A DNA stretch of 11,314 nt from contig MU623753.1 of the NCBI GenBank assembly GCA_025201765.1, forward strand, positions 1 through 11,314, written 5' to 3'. The notes beneath the pieces are model-generated. The model did not search any database. It worked only from the letters and a program-made list of their open reading frames with translations, and was not told the DNA's origin. Every line of letters starts with the position of its first letter. Within the stretch, counting starts at the first letter, position 1. Both the position numbers and the translations under genes were made by a program. The stretch is from Daldinia sp. FL1419. Its lineage: Eukaryota > Ascomycota > Sordariomycetes > Xylariales > Hypoxylaceae. Below are positions 1-5,904 of this stretch, in pieces.

Positions 1-86
1 GGTGGCCGGGGTTTTGTCTTTTTATTAAATTTTTTTTTTTTTTTTTTAAACCCCCCTTTTTTTTTTTTTCTATTTTTTCCCCACCA

Positions 87-124
<38 letters not shown>
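1..124. repeat. Homopolymer T/C low-complexity tract
   Basis: The first 124 bases are long runs of T (the last spans more than 30 bases) broken by short C runs and a few other bases. Nothing codes here. Such sequence is typical of a poorly resolved contig end or a polymerase-slippage tract, so its exact length should not be trusted. Confidence 0.85.
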
Positions 125-126
<2 letters not shown>

Positions 127-2037
127 GCCCTCGGAAAAGACCTTGATATCCCCCCAAAGCTACCCACTTCTTATTTAAGAAAAATAATAACTCTGTATCA
201 CAGTGAAAAAAGGGACGAAAGTCGGTCTGAACATTTGGAGCTGGGGTAGGCTTAATTAGGGAAGCATTCCCACGGCCCATAAAAGGAAGTCGGCACAGCT
301 CCCAAAGACAGGCGAATAGCCTACGAGATTACATCTCACAACTTGGCTACAGCTATATTACGAATATTAAATATGTATAGCACGGGTCCTAGACGTGATT
401 TATATAGTATATCTCATTGCCGATAGTATACCGCCTAAGTCAGACACCGCAAAGTTGTGTTTGGGCAACACATTTGACATTCAATTAATAATTAGGTACC
501 AAATTCTTTACGACTCAACCGCCAATTAAAGAATCGCACCATATTAACCAGGGAATTAAAATAGATATAGATGAACAAAGTTTCGGTCAACTGTAAAATT
601 AAATTTGAGACCAAAATAAGTTTACTTGTCTCGGTTTTATATCGGTGAAGGGCACTTTGAGCTTTAAGAGCACTAATAAACCTCCACAACTTGTACCTAA
701 AGTACGAAAAGTCTGTAAGACAAGAGAACCAATTAGAAGCTTAATGGACCCCCACACGTTTCTCAACAGGGAACCGATGTCGCCATTTCAAGACAGAATC
801 GCAACATAGACTTCAACAGCAAATCTGGATCACAATTCACCAACCTATTAATAATAAGTTCCGCGTAGTTGGTTTGATCAAAAATTTATCTATCAACTTT
901 AGTTTAAAACCCGACCTAAAATGATACTTAACCCGATCAACCTCCCACGCTCTCAAGAACCTTTTATGGACTTTACTTACCATCGTGACCTGTATATTAA
1001 CCAAGGAGCGGTCTCAAACTGATGTCATGCTTTTACCTTACATATGCTCTTACATTATACCCGGAATACCATGCCTGACATACATAGTAACTACTGGACA
1101 TACCTTTCTTAACCTCCTTAAAGCACCCACGCCGCCACTTCCAAGACCACCCAACGATGCATCGTCAAAGATACTATGTGATTACGCCCTGCTACGCCGT
1201 CAGCCGCTATACCCCTTTCTCATTTGCACCGGACCGCACATACGAGCTGTCGGTCTAAAGAACGGCGGCACTTAACAATGCATGACGTAACTTAGGATCA
1301 GGGTACAAGATGGATCTAGAACGCAATCCTGTACCGGATTGGCCCTATCTTCCTCCGCCGAGCCTATAGGGGACCGACATTGCCAATGTGTTAAGCTCGG
1401 TAGGTTCAACAAGTGCAATCCGTACCCAGTAAGCTTTGATAAAGCAGGTACATGTACCTACTTTTGGGAGTCTAGGTACCTAGTACGTTACGTGGGTGCC
1501 GTCCGCACACAGTACCGGACGCCATTCGTGTATGGTTTGGTAAGACCGGAGGTACCACTAGACGTGGACCGGCTCCATTAGGTACTCCATGTTTCCATGT
1601 TCGATGCTCCATAGTTAACTATTCTATGTATCAAGTTCTTTTACTCGGATGGATGTTCTTACATACATAGTACCTACCTACCTATACATACATCATGTAC
1701 ATCTAGTATTTTCATCTTCCCCCCTTAAGTTACTTAGAGTAGGTAACTTGTGCCGGTAAATACCTTGAAGTTGCCCTCAGGTACTTAGGCCCGACGAATT
1801 TCGTCCTTCAAGTTTGCTCTCAAGTTTTCTCTCTTCCCGGTCTACTCTTCCACGGCATACCAATTTTCGTATTTCCAACCGCAAGTTTTGCTAAATAAAT
1901 GCAATCGACTTGCTTTTCGATACTCTCAGCCACCAATTACTTCATGCGTGGTGCGCCGTTTAAGTGAAGGACGCAAATTCTTATACTTATTGTCTCATTT
2001 AAAACTCGGATTGCAACATCCAGAGTCAATATCCACC
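125..2037. other. Gene-free intergenic region with dispersed TAGGTA-type motifs
   Basis: I see no supportable gene in these 1.9 kb. Open frames are under 100 codons, lack family motifs, and show no splice-linked continuation. Positions 125-980 are moderately AT-rich without visible structure. From about 1400 to 1720 there are many TAGGTA/TACCTA/TACATA motifs, two perfect short palindromes, and a stuttered (CCTA)n/(CATA)n stretch near 1671-1695. The last 200 bases, which are rich in CT and CAAG words (for example 1805-1850), are the likely promoter and leader of the sulfotransferase-like gene. I saw no tRNA or rRNA. Confidence 0.6.
1446..1483. repeat. Pair of perfect short palindromes
   Basis: AGGTACATGTACCT (1446-1459) and CTAGGTACCTAG (1472-1483) are both perfect palindromes built on the GGTACC/TAGGTA theme. 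The same motif recurs at 1671-1680 and throughout 4866-5210. They could be protein-binding sites or, more likely, part of a dispersed simple-repeat family common in intergenic DNA of this kind of fungus. No function can be assigned from sequence alone. Confidence 0.6.
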
Positions 2038-3552
2038 ATGTCAGACAAGCCAGTATTTCTGGCCACGCACCCACGAGCGTGCTCAACCGCTTTCGAGAGG
2101 GTGGGTCATTTTTTTTTTTTAAAAAAAAAAAAAATAACAATAGACATCAACATTGCATATACTAAAGCGCATTAGGTATTCATGACTCGTAGGGATGTCC
2201 TTACATGTGCCCATGAGCCATTTGGCGATAGCTTCTACTATGGTCCTGAGAGACTTGGCGAGCGATATGCCAATGATGAAGCCGCCAGAGAGAGCAGTGG
2301 CTTTTCAAAGACCACTTATCGTGACGTCTTAAACCGGCTAGAAAAAGATGGCAGCGAGGTTCGACATCTCCTGACATTCCAATATCCCTAATTCCTTTTA
2401 CCACGCTTGAAGCGTCTCATTTCTATCACCCCCTCAATATTGGCTTCCTTATCGCGAGTGTGAAGTGGGATCAGCCAAATATGCGAGCATCAAGTTCAGG
2501 AAGGACGGTTAAGCGTTAGGGTTACAGAAATGGAGGTGCTACCAAGATATGTGCATTAAGTTCTAAGGTTCACCGGCGTGTCCCGAAAGTAGTGATACGT
2601 ACGCGGAGGGTGACCGGTCGTACCTATGAACTAGGCTCCCGAATACCTCCCTTAAACCCGCAGCCCCTTCATTTCATTGTACCTACACGATTACCGATAC
2701 CCTGGCCCAGCCTGTTTTTAGCCCCCATCATGTGTCGAGTACTTACTCCATACTACAGGGTAAGCGTGTCTTCATCAAAGACATGGCTTATTACTTGATG
2801 CCTCCCAATTCGCAGCCTGCGGTTATCCCCAAGTCCTTGCGCCAAGGGGATAATTACTCAGAGAAGGGAAACCCGACTGTGCTGCCCCTCAACATCCTGA
2901 AGAAGTTTCACTGGACGTTCCTAATTCGTCATCCACGACGAGCGATCCCCTCGTATTTCCGCTGCTGCGTGCCTCCGCTAGACGAGGTCACCGGTTTCAA
3001 GGAATTCCTGCCTAGCGAGGCAGGCTACGTAGAACTTCGCCGGCTGTTTGACTATTTGCGGGAGCAAGGTATAATCGGCCCGGCACTAGCCGGCGAATCA
3101 AACGGTCACAAAGCCGGTGGCGGAGTCGCCATCACCGTCATTGACGCCGATGATCTCCTTGACCACCCAGATGCCGTTGTCAAGGCCTTCTGTAAGGAGA
3201 CCGGCATCGAGTTTACGCCGGATATGCTCACTTGGGATGATGCCGAAAACCAGGACTACGTCTCGGAGGCTTTTGCCAAGTGGAATGGATTCCATAATGA
3301 CGCTATCCATAGCAAGAGTCTCACGGCGAGGACTCAAGCCCACGTAAGTACATTTATAGACAGAGTATCCTCGTTTCGCTCCCATAGTGTTACGTACTGA
3401 CTTTACTTGCTTAGAAAACTGTCACCGAAGAAACTGAGAATGAGGAATGGAGACAGAAATACGGCAAAGAGGCCCAGGAGATAATCAGAGCCTGTGTGGA
3501 TGAGAATATTCCACACTACGATTATCTCAAGTCCTTCGCCATGAAGTTTTAG
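2038..3552 (+). CDS. Sulfotransferase-like P-loop protein, four exons
   Basis: This is a predicted cytosolic PAPS-dependent sulfotransferase-fold protein of 322 residues with unknown acceptor substrate. Exons are 2038-2100, 2176-2358, 2759-3343 and 3415-3552 (TAG). All junctions are phase 0. The start was chosen for its CACCATG context and because the P-loop begins ten codons in. Residues 10-23 (THPRACSTAFERVF, spliced across intron 1) match the 5'-phosphosulfate-binding loop. IRHPRRAIPSYFR (138-150) matches the 3'-phosphate site, with Arg139 and Ser147 eight residues apart as in the family. No signal peptide or membrane segment is seen. Intron 3 (3344-3414) is canonical, with GTAAGT, a CTGAC branch site and TTAG. 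Intron 1 (75 nt) contains a T12/A14 run. Intron 2 (400 nt) is long with a poor donor, GTTCGA. The gene ends tail to tail with MHR1, with 161 nt between the two coding ends. The family call is firm; activity and the intron 2 donor are less so. Confidence 0.82.
2101..2175 (+). other. Intron 1 of the sulfotransferase-like gene, with T12/A14 tract
   Basis: The donor is GTGGGT and the acceptor ATTAG, with a plausible ACTAAAG branch site shortly before it. Removing it joins ...TAFER to VFMTRRD, which restores the conserved P-loop helix. Inside are twelve T (2109-2120) followed directly by fourteen A (2121-2134), a perfect self-complementary homopolymer block. Confidence 0.8.
2359..2758 (+). other. 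Intron 2 of the sulfotransferase-like gene, long with weak donor
   Basis: Protein continuity places the join between Glu82 (GAG ending at 2358) and Gly83 (GGT at 2759), giving DGSE-GKRVFIKDMA. The acceptor TACTACAG is good. The donor GTTCGA lacks the usual G at +5. No other GT nearby keeps the frame and the family alignment. At 400 nt it is more than five times longer than the gene's other introns, and I see no coding sequence inside it. Confidence 0.65.
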
Positions 3553-3713
3553 ATTGCCGGGAGGGTCTATATACATAGATAGTACACTTGAATACACCAT
3601 TCCTAGATTCTTATTAAAGTGTAGCGTTGGTGGAGGGTGCGTTAATTTTACACTCTGTTAAGGCCGTAATAACAGTAGACGTAAGGACTTCATACATTGA
3701 CTCTATTCAGCTC

Positions 3714-4732
3714 TTACGTAGAGTTCTTTTGGTCTGCCTCCTTTTGTGTGGGCTTCTGGACAATCTCTTCTTGGTCAGCTGACTTTTGGTCCGCCGCGCT
3801 TTGTTCCGTTACTCTCTTTTCCGTCCCCTCCTGATCTTGGCCTTCTGCAGCTGCTGCTTCTACCGGTTCCGACTCTTTCGCCGGGTTTTCCTCGGCTTCG
3901 GGTCCTATCTCCTCTATGTCACCTTGGTCGAAGCGGAAGTGTGTGACGTTGGGAGGCCAGCTTTTCGCAAAGTTCCGGTCCTTATCGTCGACCCACCAAA
4001 CCTGCGCTTTGACTAGGGCCTTAACGACGCCCTCGTCGTCCTTCTTGAGGTTCTTCTCATCACCCGCTTCCAGATGGATTAGGATTTCCGGGTCTTGCGA
4101 CACGGGTCTCCAGATCCTATTGCCCTGCCCCAATCCTCCGAGAACTGCGGCCATATCTGCAATGGTATTTCTCTTCTGGTTATTAAGCTCTTTGCCCCGC
4201 TCGTGCTTCGTCAGAGGATTTCCGTCCTTGTCGTAGAACATCTCGTCGCCCCACGCCAACTCGTGTAGCTTTTTACATTCCCGCATCCTGTGATATACGC
4301 TACGTCCCACGTCGCCGAAGCCATCGGGGAATTGTATCATGGCGAACGGCCGCCAGTAGTCGGATCGGAATTTGCTAGGCCTGAGCTTCTTGCCGTTGAA
4401 GGGGATTTGTCTCAGCGCTTTATTTGCCTTTACGATTTATAACGTCAGTACCTTATCTCGGGAGACAATCCTAGACGGGAAAAAAACAAAAAGATGCTAG
4501 GTAATTGACGTACCTTTAGCACGGAACTATGCGAATAGACCGTTAGACCTTCTAACATGTGGCCGTATATCCATATTTTCTCTCCGTGATGCTTTGCATA
4601 TTGAGCCGCCGCCAGCTCTTTCTCCCTTTTCCCTTTATTCGAAGCTGTGGACTTGAAGCGTAGGCCAGTCCATGATATGCCGAGGGGCAGCCTGATAAAG
4701 TGGGCTGTTATTGAATTGACCCTCAGAGCCAT
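3714..4732 (-). CDS. MHR1: Mitochondrial large-subunit ribosomal protein mL67 / Mhr1, two exons
   Basis: In yeast this protein is a mitoribosomal large-subunit component (mL67) also known for mtDNA homologous pairing and recombination. Exon 1 is 4732-4514, the intron 4513-4428 (86 nt), and exon 2 4427-3714 (TAA), giving 310 residues. I inferred the intron from protein continuity. The donor is GTACGT, the branch site CTGAC, and the acceptor a less usual AAAG. Splicing yields SSVLK-ANKALRQIPFNGKK, the conserved Mhr1 core. Other family-like stretches are EKIWIYGHMLEGLTVYS (51-67), FRSDYWRPFAMIQFP (93-107) and VWWVDDKDRNFAKSWPPNVTH (216-236). The start at 4732 has a strong CACCATGG context and gives a basic, Ser/Arg-rich N-terminus ending near RFKS, suitable for mitochondrial import. 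An in-frame ATG at 4825 would bury this. Residues 245-310 form an acidic, Gln-rich tail with ADQK-type repeats, longer than the compact yeast protein. The gene is divergent from HSP104 and shares a 1.17-kb upstream region with it. Confidence 0.85.
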
Positions 4733-4865
4733 GGTGGGCGGTTCTGGTGCTGAAGGGGCTCCGGTCAACTGAGGCTGATATCCAATACCACGGGATATTC
4801 GCTGACGGATCGGGTCCTTGTTCAAAATTTCCCGTTGCGATAACGAATCGAATTGGTGGGATTGA

Positions 4866-5215
4866 TACCTAGGTACAATGCTGGTGAGGTCTTATCTTAG
4901 CGTTAAAAAGGTAGGTACGCAGATACATACCTAGGTACGAAGTACAAGTAAAGGTCAGAGGTTAGGTACTAGAGCACGAATCATTGTTTCCCACATGACG
5001 ATTGCGTAGGTAGGACACCAACCGCAATGCAACACAACATTACGCACCGTTAGTCAAGAAAAGATCATATCCAGCTGATAGATGTATAACCAGTTATCTA
5101 TCTACCTGAGTAGGGCACATATGAGGTAAGTTCCCCAATATAGGTAACTATTGTAGGTAATTATTGGAACAGGTAACTACATGTATCTAGTTATAGGTAG
5201 CTTAACTTAGTTATC
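4866..5215. repeat. Degenerate TAGGTA/TACCTA repeat cluster
   Basis: At least ten copies of TAGGTA or TACCTA, on either strand, are scattered here. Examples are CCTAGGTAC at 4869 and 4941, GTAGGTA near 4910, and a loose tandem series AGGTAACTAT, AGGTAATTAT, AGGTAACTAC at about 5142-5180. It lies between the MHR1 and HSP104 promoters. The motif is shared with the 1400-1700 region, which suggests a genome-wide simple-repeat family rather than a gene-specific element. Confidence 0.6.
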
Positions 5216-5396
5216 TTATCACGCGAGCACCCTCAAGTCGGAAGCAGCAAGATCGATTACCCGATGCTACCCCGCGATTGGCTCGATCTAAAAGTTCCAA
5301 AGTTATCGCCAGGCAGACAGGCCAGGCTTGGCAAAAGATTTAGGTCATTTAAGTCATTCGGATCAGGCTAGCATTTAACTAGCTGCCCCACTACTA

Positions 5397-5464
5397 GAAG
5401 CTTCGCAGGCGTTCTATAACCAGCACGAAGCTTCCCACTCTTGCGAGAAATCTGGAGGAGTTTC
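5397..5464 (+). promoter_or_regulatory. Phased heat-shock-element (HSE) array of HSP104
   Basis: Hsf1 trimers bind alternating nGAAn and nTTCn pentamers. Here exact GAA occurs at 5397, 5427 and 5447, and exact TTC at 5402, 5412, 5432 and 5462. All seven sit in one 5-bp register with correct alternation across 14 pentamer slots; about 0.2 exact matches would be expected by chance. Two adjacent head-to-head pairs (GAAGCTTC at 5397-5404 and 5427-5434) are near-duplicates. The array lies about 440 bp upstream of the HSP104 start, so it is the likely heat-inducible control region. Confidence 0.72.
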
Positions 5465-5480
5465 CAGGAGTGCACGGGAA

Positions 5481-5550
5481 GTAACTGGAAGTAGCTGGAT
5501 GCAACTGGACGCAACTGGACGCAACTGGACGCAGCTAGACGCAGCTAGAT
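5481..5550 (+). repeat. 10-bp tandem repeat, seven units
   Basis: Seven consecutive 10-mers run from GTAACTGGAA through GCAACTGGAC (three identical copies, 5501-5530) to GCAGCTAGAC and GCAGCTAGAT. The consensus is GCARCTGGAC. The repeat directly follows the HSE array. Its GGA trinucleotide falls in the same register that GAA occupies in the array (positions ending in 7). It may be an expanded, decayed HSE half-array or an unrelated minisatellite. Confidence 0.85.
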
Positions 5551-5597
5551 AGGCGTATGAGCTGACTGAGTGCCCCAACTTTCCAACTATCTCGTCA

Positions 5598-5651
5598 TCA
5601 TCACCTGTTTCTATCTTCTTCTTCGATTTCCTCTCCACTTCTTGCAAACAG
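5598..5651 (+). promoter_or_regulatory. Pyrimidine-rich core-promoter tract of HSP104
   Basis: A CT-rich run (about 5606-5642: CTTCTTCTTC, CCTCTCC, CTTCTTGC) precedes an AT-rich segment, about 255-300 bp before the start codon. Pyrimidine blocks just upstream of transcription starts are common in filamentous-fungal promoters. The exact start site cannot be read from the sequence. Confidence 0.4.
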
Positions 5652-5666
5652 ATAAATACAAGTTTC

Positions 5667-5699
5667 ATGTCTTTGTCTCACAACTCCTTTCTCACTTGA
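5667..5699 (+). CDS. Possible upstream ORF in the HSP104 leader (10 codons)
   Basis: An ATG at 5667 opens a ten-codon frame (MSLSHNSFLT) ending in TGA at 5697-5699. I see no other ATG between the pyrimidine tract and the HSP104 start at 5905. If transcription begins in or just after the pyrimidine tract, this uORF lies in the 5' leader and could lower basal translation. Its context (TTTCATGT) is weak, so many ribosomes would skip it. Confidence 0.3.
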   Translation: MSLSHNSFLT

Positions 5700-5904
5700 A
5701 ATCACCAGGAATTAAAGATAATCTTGAAGATAATCTCAAAGAAGTAATACTCAATTCTTTACAGTGTTAAGCCAATATATTAAGGCTTCCACTTACAACA
5801 AGCGCACAACTTCTACAACTCTTACATTCTACCAGTGTATTTTTTAATCCGTTCGATACTGAGACACACATCAAGCCACAACACCGAAACACACAACCGT
5901 CACA

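Noticed and set aside
492..689. 65-codon minus-strand open frame
   Set aside because: Short, hydrophobic by AT-richness, with no family resemblance or promoter context.
985..1275. 96-codon open frame on the + strand
   Set aside because: No recognisable motif, non-ATG start (GTG at 985), no splice partner, and sequence of intergenic character.
1339..1581. 80-codon open frame on the + strand
   Set aside because: Starts at a non-ATG codon and runs through the TAGGTA palindromes; its residues are a by-product of those repeats.
2592..2798. Open frame within intron 2 of the sulfotransferase-like gene
   Set aside because: It overlaps exon 3 out of frame and interrupts the conserved DGSE-GKRVFIKD join; no homology is seen.
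4733..4825. Upstream ATG giving MHR1 31 extra N-terminal residues
   Set aside because: The ATG at 4732 has a much better CACCATGG context and starts a mitochondrial-targeting-like sequence; the extension is Pro-rich and acidic/basic mixed, unlike a presequence.
5481..5550. CRISPR-like array
   Set aside because: Repeats are 10 bp and contiguous with no spacers, in a eukaryotic promoter; this is a minisatellite.
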